Source: Bacteroidota bacterium
Lineage (GTDB): Bacteria; Bacteroidota; Ignavibacteria; OLB7
DNA length: 64,000 nucleotides
Direction of reading: 5' to 3'
NCBI GenBank assembly: GCA_018266795.1
Contig: JAFDZV010000005.1
Location: 1-64,000, forward strand
The notes beneath the pieces were generated by a model, which saw nothing but the letters and a program-made list of their open reading frames with translations, was not told the origin of the DNA and did no database searches. Within the stretch, counting starts at the first letter, position 1. Each line of letters opens with the position of its first letter. Both the position numbers and the translations under genes were made by a program. Shown piece by piece: positions 1 to 10,700 of this stretch.

Positions 1-186
1 ACTGAGCGAAAGTTGACACAGGAGCAGGTGGCGTGGTCGATGGGAATGAGCCGCGTGTACATCTCCGAGATTGAGCGAGGGTACCGCGAACCGGGACTGG
101 GCACAATCCTGAAACTTGCGCGCTCGTTCAACATCTCGGCAGGAGAACTTGTTGATGCGGTGGAAAGGGAACTTGACGGCAAGTAG
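1..186 (+). CDS. XRE-family helix-turn-helix regulator (5' end missing)
   Basis: The reading frame is open from the first base of the window and stops with TAG at 184-186, so the N-terminus lies outside. The 61 visible residues form a Cro/C1-type helix-turn-helix: LTQEQVAWSMGMSRVYISEIERG, with the recognition helix in MSRVYISEIERG, followed by the usual REPGLGTILKLARSFNIS segment. Proteins of this size (about 70-100 residues) bind DNA as dimers and often repress their own or neighbouring genes. No target or partner can be inferred from what is visible. The family call is firm; its role is unknown. Confidence 0.85.
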   Translation, partial: TERKLTQEQVAWSMGMSRVYISEIERGYREPGLGTILKLARSFNISAGELVDAVERELDGK

Positions 187-606
187 CCATCCTCTGCTCA
201 CACTGAATTCATCACCGGCACAGAGCCACAATACCATTGCTCGCCATACCCGCAGTGCTCCGTGAGTAATCGCGTGCAACGATGTTCGAGTGCTCGGGCA
301 CTTCTTTCCGGCGGGGGATTCGTGAAGGTGAGATGAGCGGCTCGCACAATCCGGCCTTTCATGTAAGAGGGCTAGATTGTGCTGAACAGTTGACCCATGA
401 AACGCATCTCCGTGGCCTATTTGTTACCCAAGGTTGCCGAAAGTGCGTAACCAATAGGGTTACAGGTCAATTGCATTGAAATATGAGTTATGATCGACAT
501 GAATGTGCGAATCATGTGGGCCGGGCCTGCAGCCTGCGCTACATCCTGCCGCTACCGGCCGTCAAGGTCTCGGCCCGCGGCCGTGGCACGGCCGGCGCTC
601 CGCCAT
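187..606. other. Intergenic region with no recognised gene
   Basis: About 420 bases between the HTH gene and the convergent acetyltransferase gene. Short open frames exist on both strands, but none has a ribosome binding site or a recognisable sequence, and their composition looks like that of non-coding DNA. No clear terminator hairpin was seen. Confidence 0.5.
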
Positions 607-1227
607 TCAACCTACCTGCGCAGCCGGCGCCGTGGCCAGCTCGCAGCGGTACACAGAGCGTTCCGCCTCCGGGTTGCTGAGCCAGTGCTCCTCCAGTCGC
701 GTGAAGCCTGCGGCTGCGTATCCGTTCGCCATCCCCGGCCAGATCACCTCACTCGCGTACTTCTCCACGGCGCTCTCGTCGAACGGGTATCCCTCGATGG
801 CCGCCCATCCGTGCGTGCGCCCGTACTCCTTCAGCGCCTCGAGAATCCGTGCCTGCATTCCCTGCCCGCGAAACTCCGGCACGATCGTGAAGCAGGTGAT
901 GCCGGCAATGGTCTTTGCGTCCGCACCAACCTGCGCAACCCGCTTCCATGTCCAGTAGTAATCGGTGAGCGGGCCAACCGAGATCCACGCCACGAGCTTG
1001 TTCTCCAGATAGGCCAGCACTCCCACATGGAAGCCGGAGCGCATCTTCTCGTACACGATGGCGCGGTTCCGCTCCGGAGTCTCCTTCTGGCACTGAATCC
1101 AATCGGCCATGTTCGTCCACTTCTGATGCCAGAAGGCGCAGTAGCATCCCCCCTCGCTCTGCTTCGCAGTGATCGTCTCGTAGTCCGTGAAGTTGTTCTC
1201 GCCGAGTTGTTCCACTCTGATCTGCAT
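607..1227 (-). CDS. GNAT-family N-acetyltransferase
   Basis: Predicted 206-residue cytoplasmic acetyl-CoA-dependent acyltransferase; the substrate is unknown. The GNAT signature is in the middle: a beta-4 strand (GITCFTIVPEF) runs into the pyrophosphate-binding loop RGQGMQARIL, followed by an alpha helix. The C-terminus (ANGYAAAGFTRLEEHW) is the usual beta-6/7 end. A longer frame could start at 1299, but ATG 1227 is preceded by GGAG at a good distance and begins with the family-like MQIRVEQLG. The N-terminal CYCAFWHQKW segment resembles a GNAT subgroup seen in many soil bacteria. It is convergent with the HTH gene and downstream of the Tc operon 1 terminator, so it is probably transcribed alone. 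Confidence 0.8.
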   Translation of the reverse strand: MQIRVEQLGENNFTDYETITAKQSEGGCYCAFWHQKWTNMADWIQCQKETPERNRAIVYEKMRSGFHVGVLAYLENKLVAWISVGPLTDYYWTWKRVAQVGADAKTIAGITCFTIVPEFRGQGMQARILEALKEYGRTHGWAAIEGYPFDESAVEKYASEVIWPGMANGYAAAGFTRLEEHWLSNPEAERSVYRCELATAPAAQVG

Positions 1228-1269
1228 GATGGGCTCCGGAGGGATTCCGAGGTTGCATTGTTGAAGCCG

Positions 1270-1300
1270 CGAAGATACGGCGGGGTGAAGAGGGGGCAAG
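1270..1300 (-). promoter_or_regulatory. Possible Bacteroidota-type promoter of the acetyltransferase gene
   Basis: On the minus strand CTTG (1300-1297) is followed after 19 bases by TATCTTCG (1277-1270), one mismatch from the Bacteroidota -7 element TAnnTTTG and at normal spacing. The start codon is 43 bases downstream. Weak on its own; it gains some support from similar elements elsewhere in the window. Confidence 0.3.
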
Positions 1301-1391
1301 GGGAGGGAGGTCGGTGAAGGGCTGCATGGGGAGTGCTCTCATGGATTGCGCACTGCCCGGTTGATTCCTGCCGGACTACCGTAAAACGCCA

Positions 1392-1415
1392 GCGCCCCGG
1401 ATTGCTCCGGGGCGC
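1392..1415 (-). terminator. Hairpin terminator of Tc operon 1
   Basis: A perfect 9-bp GC-rich stem (gcgccccgg / ccggggcgc) with a 6-base loop lies 28 bases past the stop codon of the last Tc gene. On the minus strand it is followed after a few bases by GTTTTA, a weak U-tract. It fits an intrinsic terminator for the operon. Confidence 0.6.
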
Positions 1416-1442
1416 CTGCATGCATCGTATCGCGCCGCCTGC

Positions 1443-4400
1443 TCAACTGATCGCGTAGCGCACAATCAGGTATACCTGCGAGGCGTTCGGCGTCAGCACG
1501 ATCTGCCCGGACGTATCCGTTGCGAGCGAGAGCGTCACCGTGCCGTTGCTCGGGTTGGCATACGTTACGGTGTGATGCTTCGTAGCATCGGCCGAATAGA
1601 TCTCGACCTTGTCGATCGTGATCGTCCGTCCCTGCGCGAAGTAGGGGAAGTAGTCCGGCTTGATCGTCGCCGCGAACGGGCCGCCGTTTACGTACGCCGC
1701 CCATTCGGTCGGGAAGTCGTTCCGCAGGCTGAAGGCGAGCGCGAACGTGGAGGGAGTGGTGCTGGCGAACAGGGTCTGCAAGGCCGTCTTCACCTGTCCC
1801 GGCTCCACCCCCTGCCGTGCCGTGTAGCGCACGTGGATGATCACGTCGGAGATGGTTCCGTAGTCGAAGGCCTTGTAGTCCTTCGGAAGATCCAGCTTCC
1901 ACGAGCTGATCGCGCCCGCACCCTCGAACGGGAGGTAGCGATCGTCACGCAGATTGGTCTCGAACATGCCGCTGTCGTTGCTGCCGGTGCTGGTGACGAT
2001 GGATTGCATCCCGCCGCTGTAATCGGTGAAGCGGCTGTCGTCCGCGCCGGTACGCGCGTAGCCGGAATTCGCGATGGTCGAAGTCCGGATGCTGCTCCGG
2101 AGCAGCGAGAGCGTACAGTTCACGCTGGCGTACGGGCCGGCCACGGAGGGGATCGAGACTGCCACGCTCTTGATGCGGCGCATGTAGTGCCCCGGGCAGT
2201 CGCGGTCGTACAGCCATTCCGGGATCGTCACCTGGCAGGTGCCGGTGCCGCGCAGCATTGTGAGCGCGAACGGATCCAGCTGACGCAGCGAGATATGCCG
2301 CGTCAGTTCCAGCTCGCGCTTGTTGTTGTCGTGATACGCCATCTCCATCCGCTTCACGTCCAGATGCAGAGCCTCGCCGGAGAGGAGGCCCTTGCGCCCG
2401 CCGTCCCAGTAGTTGAACTTCACGAAGTCCTGCGAGTCCAGTTCCGGCCGCATCAGCTCCTGCTTCATCGTGCGCTCCGCCTTGCGTGCGGTGTCGAACG
2501 CGAAGCGATAGTACTCGTAGTAGAGGCGCGACACCTCCCCCTGCATCCAGAGATAGAGTTCCTCGTTGGAGAACTTCTCGTGCAGGAACTGGTCCACCTC
2601 CTGCGAGTTCTCGATCTGCTGCTTCGTGTTCAGATACTCGCGGTAGGCGATCTGTTCCCCGATGAGCGATGTAAGCACCTGGCGCCCGTTCTGCATCAGC
2701 TCGTGAGCGGCAAGGTTGTACTGCAGCATCCAGTCGTCAGCGCGGCGCTGGAACGATCCCGTCTTCGAGGCAGTGGCCGCCTTGTGGTTCTCCACCGCGG
2801 AGAGGATCTCCAGAATGTCGCCGGCGTACGATGCGGCCTTCGAGAGCTGTTCGCCGCCGAACTGTATCTCCGCGCCCAACCCCCAGAATGCGATATGGAT
2901 CGGGAACTGCGGGATCAACCCGAGGATCGGCGCGATGGTCTTCGCAACGGACGATCCCACATGCAGCCCCATCGCGGCCGGTGAGTGGATGTTGAGATCG
3001 GCGTTCTCGTTCGTGTTCAGATACAGCGCGCCGGAACCGGATGCCCCGGACTGGTTGGAGGGATTGCCGCTGCCAACGATGTTCAGCTGCGGAAGGTGCT
3101 GCAGCGTGAGCTGCTTGTCGTACTCCCCAACGAGCGCCGCGTATGCCTCGTCGAAGTTCTCCTCGGTGAGTGTGCGGCGATCCAGCCCCAGTGAATCGGG
3201 CGCGTTGGGATCGGCCGGAAGGCCAAGCACGCGCTGGTAGTAATGCAGCCGCTCCAGCGCCGTGCGGCGCGAGGTGAGGAGCGACGTTGTTGCCTCGCGT
3301 GCATTCTGCCACTGCAGGTAGCGCACCTCCTGCGAGAGCTGCTGCACGTGGATCTCGTGACGCTGGCGCATCTGGGAGAGATGCTCCGCATCTCCCTTCT
3401 CGATCGCTGAGAGAAGCGCACCGCCCAGTGATTTCACCTCGCCGCAGAGCTCGAGCGCCTTCTGGATCAGCGTCATGCAGCGCACCGGGCTAGCAGGCTG
3501 GCTGAGCCCGGTGACGATGCTGCCGATATCGATGCCGGCCGCGGCCGCCTTCACCAGCATGCCCGGATCGATCGGCGGATCGAAGAGCGCCAGCGGACGC
3601 ACGATCCCCTTGATGTTCATGCAATGGCGGATCTTGAACAGGCGGTCCGCAACGATATCCCAGTATCCGAGCATCTTGTCGTTGCGCGGGATGCAGAAGT
3701 AGAGGGTCTTCCCCAGCCCGAAGAGCGGGCTCCCGCCGCCGTTCGCCGGCGCAGGCGCAAGGTTGAACGGGAACTGCCCCTCCAGGTCCACCAGCGCATT
3801 CCCCATCACGTCCAGACTGTTCTTCAGTTCATGGAACGTCTTCGGGCGCACCGATCCCCGCATCGGTACCTGCTGCGGCTTGGGGCCGAGCAGGTTGGCG
3901 GCGAGCACGTAGCGCTGCGTTGCCTCGTTGATCGCCTCCACCGTATCCTGCGCGAACAACTGATCGCCCCATGCGATCAGGTTGTCCAGGTACTTCATGA
4001 TAACGGAGTACTGATAGGCAACGTGACGCGTGCGTGCAACCGCGTGCGGTTGGAACGGCTTGTTGAGAATGGCCGTGTATCCGTCGATCACACTCTGGCG
4101 CCGCGCCAGGTCGGCATTGGAGAGCGGCCCGGGTGCGCTCAGGAGTGCGAGCAGATAGTCGATCCCCTTGGAGTCCAGACCGTTGCGGAAGCCGATGAAC
4201 TTCCAGAAGCGATCCGGAACAGCGATGTTCTCGGTGGATGTGGGATCGAAGATGTAGTGAAACCATCGCTGCGCCTCGGCGAACCTCTGCGTCTTGCTCA
4301 GATGCACGGCGATGGTAAACGGGGCATGGAAGAACATCTCCCAGTTGTAGTTGGCATACGGGCCGTGATCGGACGTGTCGATCTCCTTCGCATAGTGAAC

Positions 4401-4685
4401 CACCGAAACGAGACTGGTCGCCTGCGGGTGGTACAGATTGTTGAAGAAGTCCTGCGCCGGATTCGTGATCGGGTCGGCGGTCTTCAGCGAGGCCTGCCAT
4501 ACCGGATCCATCGTCGCACGCAGTGTGGATGTGTTCAGCCTGGCGATCAGCTCGCCGACGAACGGGTGAAAGAAGTTCGCGAAGTCGTACGTGAACGCCG
4601 TGTCGGTCCGGACCAGCGCCACCAGGTTCGCATTTGATGCGGTTGCGGTATTGTGATAGCCCACTGGGACTGTTATACCTGACAT
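1443..4685 (-). CDS. Tc toxin subunit A, C-terminal part (pore-forming and TcB-binding), operon 1
   Basis: This 1080-residue protein matches the C-terminal third of TcA toxins. It opens with the alpha-helical shell segment (TYDFANFFHPFVGELIARLN; WEMFFHAPFTIAVHLSKTQR; AQRWFHYIFDPT). The long helical pore region follows (KIRHCMNIKGIVRPLALFDP, then LSQEVRYLQWQNARE). It ends in the beta-rich TcB-binding domain (EWLYDRDCPGHYMRRIKSVA; SGMFETNLRDDRYLPFEGAG). TcA assembles as a pentameric bell that binds target cells and injects the TcC effector. Start ATG 4685 has GGAGA nine bases upstream; the longer in-frame start at 4751 would overlap the preceding gene. It lies 37 bases after the N-terminal TcA gene, the same distance as in operon 2. 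The two-gene split of TcA resembles the TcaA/TcaB and YenA1/YenA2 arrangements. Confidence 0.9.
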   Translation of the reverse strand: MSGITVPVGYHNTATASNANLVALVRTDTAFTYDFANFFHPFVGELIARLNTSTLRATMDPVWQASLKTADPITNPAQDFFNNLYHPQATSLVSVVHYAKEIDTSDHGPYANYNWEMFFHAPFTIAVHLSKTQRFAEAQRWFHYIFDPTSTENIAVPDRFWKFIGFRNGLDSKGIDYLLALLSAPGPLSNADLARRQSVIDGYTAILNKPFQPHAVARTRHVAYQYSVIMKYLDNLIAWGDQLFAQDTVEAINEATQRYVLAANLLGPKPQQVPMRGSVRPKTFHELKNSLDVMGNALVDLEGQFPFNLAPAPANGGGSPLFGLGKTLYFCIPRNDKMLGYWDIVADRLFKIRHCMNIKGIVRPLALFDPPIDPGMLVKAAAAGIDIGSIVTGLSQPASPVRCMTLIQKALELCGEVKSLGGALLSAIEKGDAEHLSQMRQRHEIHVQQLSQEVRYLQWQNAREATTSLLTSRRTALERLHYYQRVLGLPADPNAPDSLGLDRRTLTEENFDEAYAALVGEYDKQLTLQHLPQLNIVGSGNPSNQSGASGSGALYLNTNENADLNIHSPAAMGLHVGSSVAKTIAPILGLIPQFPIHIAFWGLGAEIQFGGEQLSKAASYAGDILEILSAVENHKAATASKTGSFQRRADDWMLQYNLAAHELMQNGRQVLTSLIGEQIAYREYLNTKQQIENSQEVDQFLHEKFSNEELYLWMQGEVSRLYYEYYRFAFDTARKAERTMKQELMRPELDSQDFVKFNYWDGGRKGLLSGEALHLDVKRMEMAYHDNNKRELELTRHISLRQLDPFALTMLRGTGTCQVTIPEWLYDRDCPGHYMRRIKSVAVSIPSVAGPYASVNCTLSLLRSSIRTSTIANSGYARTGADDSRFTDYSGGMQSIVTSTGSNDSGMFETNLRDDRYLPFEGAGAISSWKLDLPKDYKAFDYGTISDVIIHVRYTARQGVEPGQVKTALQTLFASTTPSTFALAFSLRNDFPTEWAAYVNGGPFAATIKPDYFPYFAQGRTITIDKVEIYSADATKHHTVTYANPSNGTVTLSLATDTSGQIVLTPNASQVYLIVRYAIS

Positions 4686-4722
4686 GTGTTGAGTCTCCGT
4701 ATTGTGATGGCTGCGCTGAATC

Positions 4723-7700
4723 CTAGAAGTGCTGCATCGATCCTGCCGCACCGATGGTTCGACTTCCGAACGTTACCTGAACGGTGGAGCCGATCCCCTG
4801 GTTGATGTTGGCATCCTCCGTGACGAACTGCTGCACCGCGTTCAGTGCCCCCGCGGGGGTTCCCATGGACACACCGCCGCCGTTGACCCATGGGTTCACC
4901 TGAATTGCAGGGCCCGGGTTGCCGGCCAGGACGATCGGCGGCAGCGAGCCGCCGGACCAGCGAGAGGTAGCCGTGCCGTTCACGTAGCCGGTATAGACCG
5001 GTATCGGCACCTGCCGGTCCGTGGTGGTGACATAGAACGCGTGGCGGCCGTCGTAGTAGAACATCGGTGACTCCCACACGTCGGAGACCGGATGCATCGG
5101 CCAAACGTATCTATACTCGAGATCGGGCGAGAGAATCTGCCGCGTTATCGATGGTGAACCGCCGGCCGAGGAATACGTGAGCGAGAAGTCGTTCCCCAGA
5201 TTGCCGGTGAACCAGCGGTCGCGCAGGTTGACATGACAGACCGGGGAGAAGTTCGTATCCATCTGCGGGAGACTGTGCGTGTTGTAGAAGATCCAGCTCA
5301 CCCAGCCATCACAACTGATGGAGGCACCGGCATTGGTGATCTCCACGCGCAGCGTGTCGTTCTCCTCGCGGGCCGAAATGTCCAGGTCCGAGCGACGGAA
5401 GGCATATGTGCCGCCGGAGTCGTGCGTGCCCACCGTGACGGGATTGTCCGGATCGGATGTCTTCGTCTGCTGCCACTTCCCGTTGTGATATTCGCTCCAG
5501 CAGAGCAACGCCTGCACCGTCATCTTCCCGTTCGCCTTGGCGCTTGTCTTGGCCTCGCTCGTGATCTGGCTCATGGACATGTTGCCGACCGTCGAGGTGT
5601 TGCTCGATGTCGGGATGGACGCGGGGTCCACGTTTCCGCGCTTCAGGATCCGGAGCCAGAACAGGAGAAGCCTGTCCTTCCAGACAACCGGCACCACGGG
5701 ATTGTCCTCGATATCCAGCTTGATCTGTTCCCACGGCGTCCAGGATCCTCCCTCGCGACGGCGATAGTAGTACTTGCGCTGCGCGCCCGGGGTGCGCGCA
5801 ATCACATGGTTCACCTCCCCCGGGCTCACGTGCGTGTCCGGCTTGTGGAAGATCGCCACCGGCTCCAGCTTCGCAACCTCCTCCAGCTTCGACAGGTAGT
5901 TCAGCAGTGCAACGGACGCGGTCTCCTCCGTGATGTCGCTCTGCAGCAGCTCGCTCTCGATCTCCTTGAAGAACGGCGACTTGTCGTCGCGCAGCTCCGG
6001 CTCCAGCCAGTTCTCCGGGTAGAGGAACACCTTGCGGTTCGCCTCCCACACACGATAGCGCTTCATCCATTCCCACTGCGTGGCGTTGATCGCAGCCGGC
6101 GAAACCGTCGGCTCCAGATTCATCACGCATCGCTCCACGAAGAGCTGTACCGAGGAGAGTGCATGCCGGATGCGCGAGGTCTGCATGCACGGCTCCATCT
6201 CGACATCCATCAGGAAGTACTCGAACAGCTTCTCCGGCGTATCGATCTTCTGGGTGCTGGGGTTGTGGCGCAGCTTGTGCAGGATGTAGGCCACCAGCGC
6301 ATCCCGTTGCAGCGAGCGCATCTGGTCGCTGATCGGCTGCACCAGCGCACGCCAGTCCTCCACTGCGTAGCGGGCACGCAGAGCCGCCTGCAGATCGCGC
6401 ACCATGGTTGCAGTGGGCTCGTTCGTGGTGGCTGTTATGAGCGCCGCCGCGGGGAGGCCCATCTTCAGTACAACGGTCATGGCGTCGTAATACCTGCGGA
6501 AGAGAACGGGAGATATCGGGCTGGAGGTAAGCGCACCGCCGGATATCACCGGCTGCAATGCCGTGAACGATGCCGCATCCCACCCGGTCAGCACGTAGAG
6601 CAGGCTGTTGGCGTTCGCCGTTGCCGCTGCAGGATTGTTCAGTATCGCGAGCAGCGACTCGTCGTCCGGGGCGATCGCCGCCTTCATCCGGGCATGATCC
6701 AGTACTTCGTGCAGCGGCGGAACCAGTGCCGACGGGGTGTTGGCGTTCCCCGTTACCGGAAGCGCGTTCAGCCAGCAGACGTTGGAGATCAGCGGGCGCG
6801 AAACCTCGGCCGCCGTCAGGTTCAACGTGGTGGCGAGCATCGCGGCCTTCAGGAAGCGCACGTAGGAGTCGTGCCCGGCGCTCATCAGGTTGTCCGGATA
6901 AAGCAGGCGCGTGGCGATGGGCGCCAGCCCGCGGCCGGATGTCTGCCACTGGATGCGGACCGTGTTCTGCACCTTCTCCACCGAGACGGAGATCGCGTAG
7001 AGCGTTCCGGCCTTCAACGTGATGGTGTTGGTGTTACGCCATGTGGTGCCGTTCTGCGTAAGTGCGATGCTGCTTCCGCCGACGTTGACGGTGACTGTGG
7101 ACTGAGCCTCCGCGTCGATGTAGATGTTGTACAGTCCGTTCTCCGGCGCCTCCACGTATCCGCTCCAGACTCCGCAGATCGGGCTTCCCGGATTGGTCAC
7201 GTTCGCCGGCAGTGTGTTGCTCGTGGCGGCTGCATAAACCAGGTTGCTCGCAACGATCGGAGTGTGTGGAACGCCTCCGGCCACCGTGTTGCCGTCGTAG
7301 AACTTCGCAAGCAGGCCCGGAGTCTCCAGGGAGAGCAGGTCGCTCACCGCCGGAGCGGATCCGTTTGCAACCGCGTTCAAGCCCGTGCTCACAATCGTCG
7401 GGTTGGCAACCGTCTCGGCAAACGCGCGTGCGGTCTGCGCCGCATCCGCCAGGCGCTGCAGTGCCTGCAGCGTCTTCCGCCCGCTCACGAGCGCCGGAAG
7501 GAAGTTCGCCAGCAGCGCGGAGCGCTTCGTCTCCACGGGATCCGGCGATGCAAGGAATGCCTGATAGAGCGGAAGCAACTCCGGGTAGCGCGTGAAGAAC
7601 GGCGTCACCACCTTGTCGTTCGCCGTGAAGAGCGCATCGATGGAGAGCGGGAACTGCGCCTGGAACGTGGCAAGCTGTCCCGGGGCAGCAGCATTTACCT

Positions 7701-10700
7701 CCGCGATCACCGCCGGCGCATTCACCACGGCCTTGATGGCGTTGCTCGTGATGGAGTCCAGGATGCCGGTGAACGTTACGCTCTTGCGGAAGTCATCGTA
7801 TCCAACGCGTGCCACGGCGGGCGATCCGTAGGTGCCACCGGCGGCTGCCAACGCCGAGACAAGCGCCGTACCGAATGTCGAGGCGAAGTGGCTGTATGCC
7901 GCGCTGGAGACGAACGTGTCGTTGAGCAGGCCGAAGAAGAAGTCCGTTGCCTCCGTGCCGTACACCAGCGTCATCCGGGAGCGGGCAATCTCGCCGGTGG
8001 GGTCGTCCACAACGGAGAACTCGTTGCCGATCTTGATGAAGTCATCGCGCAGAACGCGCGCGAACTCGTTTGTCTGTGCCTGCGTCGGAGCGGACTGCCC
8101 GTTCAGATCCTGGTTCCAGATCAGGTAGAGTGCGGAGGCTGACTTCAGGCCGGTGTCCCGCATGTCCTGGATCAGGCCTGCCAGCAGAAGCGTCGCCGGG
8201 CCGGTTGGGTCCGGTGCGGCAAACGGATCGAGACCGGTGAGGCTGATAAGCAGAAGCAGTTCCTGCACGCTGATGCGGAGCGCGCGCGCCAGATAGCCGC
8301 GCCTGAAGAGCGCGCTGATGTTCGCAATGTTCAGAACGGTGTTGCTGTTGTAGCCCAGTGCGGTAACGATGCGGTCGTACTCGTCGGCCGTGATGTTGAA
8401 CGCTGCGCGGAGCGACTCCGCATGGTCGAACAGCTTGATCGAGTTGTTCTGCAGGAACTCGCCGAAGCCGTTGTCCGCATATACCGCGTCCTGATTCAGG
8501 ATGGTTGGATTCAGGAACATCCGGCGGTAGAGGGCGTTGGACCCGTGCGTGCCGATGTCCGACCACGTGGCCAGTACCGAGGTCAGGTCGCGATCCACGG
8601 TCAGGTTCAGCGTGCGAAGGATCCGGATCACCACGCCGAGCCGCGGAAGCAGCGTCAGGAAACCGGTATCCAGCTTCCCCTTGGTGTCGATGTCCGTTGA
8701 CTGCAGCGAGGCAAGGTTTGCATTGAAGAGCGCGCAGATCGCGGCATCGGTCTGCTCGATCGTCCAGCCGAGTTTCTTCCAGAGGCGGATGAAGCGCATC
8801 AGGCGGAAGTACTCCACGGCCGTGAGACGGGTGGATGTGTCGTTCACATTTGCCATCGGGGTCGCGAAGCGGAGCTCGATCGTGTCGAAGCTGCACGGCT
8901 CGGCGTTGTTGGTGGTATCCGTCAACGTTATCAACCCCATGATGCGGCTGTAGTTGGTGTTGTCGGTTACCCAGTTGGCGATGTTGCCGCCATACTCCGC
9001 GGGGTCCAGCGTGCCGGCTCCCGTGGGGAGCATCGCGTTGAACTGTGCGGCGTTGATGGTGTTGTTCTTCAACTGTGCGAGCGTCGAGAAGCTCACTCCC
9101 AGGCGCTCCACCTTCGGGATCAGATCGCAGTTCGGGTTGATGAAGCGCGTGCGAAGCACGGCTGCAAGCTCCTCGTAGGTGATGCCGACGCGGCGGCAGA
9201 ACGCCTTCGCGTTGGCGATGCCGGTTACCACATTGGGGATGCCGGCAATCACGTCGGCATCCACGGTGCCGTTCGCGTATCCGTACAGACTCCAGAGCGG
9301 AACGTTTGTGGAGTCCGTGAGCACCTTGTTCTCCGCACGCGAAAGGCGAACCTCCTCCATCATGATGTCGCGCCAGCCGAACGTGGCGCCGCCGCGCTCC
9401 AGATTGTTGGTGGTCCGCAGGCGCTCCAGCGCCTGCGGCAGAGTCACCTCGAACTTTTCGAAATGCCTCCGCAGATTCTCCAACGGCTGGTGAAACGGCA
9501 GCGGCATGGGGAAGTTCTCGTTCAACAGCGTCGTGTAGGCGGCATCGATCACGAACTTCGGGCTGGCAAGCAGATCCTCCGACTGGCTGGTGCCGGTGTC
9601 GTGCCCCAGGTAGTTCTGCAGCGAAAACTGGTTTGCGTTGGTGATGTAGTATTCAAGCGTCTCGTTTACCACGTCGATATACGGCAGCGCCGTGTTCGTG
9701 TTCTCGCAGGTGAGCGGGAGATACTCGATGTCCGGGCGGCGTGCAAGGAGCGCCGTGAGTGGGTTTGCGCTGCCGCCGGGAGGCGTCGTGTTGTCGACAA
9801 AGTGGAGCAGGTCCACCAGATACGCCGCCGGTGAGAGCACGGAACGGCAATGATCGCACGCGCAGAAATCCATGTTGCCGAATACGGACTCCAGCGTGCC
9901 GTATGCAGCCAGGGCGGGAGGAGGATTGCCGCCGGCCTTGCTCATGGAATGCATCGCATGCGTTTGCGGCAGATCGATCGGCCCCTTCGGCGCCGGCTGC
10001 AGAACCTGGCGCGCCGCATCGGAGTCCTGCACGTCCTGCTCCATCGGCGGGTTGCCGATGGGTATCGCCGTCTTCGCCGTGAGATAGCTGATCGTGATGT
10101 TCAGCACGGCGTTGTGAATCTGCACGGAGCGATCGTGAATCGCTCCCGCGGCATCGGCTCCGCCAAGTTCGTCGCCGTACGTGGCAACGAAGTTGTCGCG
10201 GTCGAACTGCACCACATGCGTTGCCGCATCCAGTCCGGTGCTCAGCAACGTTGCCATCGCGTCGTCGTCCGTCGTCATCTGGTAGACGCGCGAGAGCCGT
10301 TTGATCTCCATTGTGGTGGCGGAGTCCAGCGAGACGTTGTTGATCGAGAGATACTGGTCGATCGGGTTCACGCCGATCTCGAAACTTCCCTGATTGTCCG
10401 TCAGGAACTGATGCACCTGATCGGCGGAGTTTACCGGGAGCGCCCGGCTCTGCACCATCTCCGCCACGCAGGCCGTCGGATAGCTCAGCTTGATCTGGGC
10501 GGCCAGATAGTCAAGGTAGTTGCCGCGCCGCTCGCTGTCGGTATCCCCCGGGATCTCGCTCGGAACAACCATGTCGGGCGTGAGCACGCCTTCCCATGTC
10601 TGCGAGCGATGGTAGCCGGCGCTGGCAAGCTGGATGGGGTCGGTGATCCCGCCGCTGATCCTGCCGTGAAGGGCGGACATCAGCGGCCCGTTGTTGATCG

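Noticed and set aside
5233..8142. A 969-codon open frame on the plus strand
   Set aside because: It lies entirely opposite the TcA gene. Its product is Arg/His/Val-rich without domains or start signals, as expected for an antisense frame in GC-rich coding DNA.
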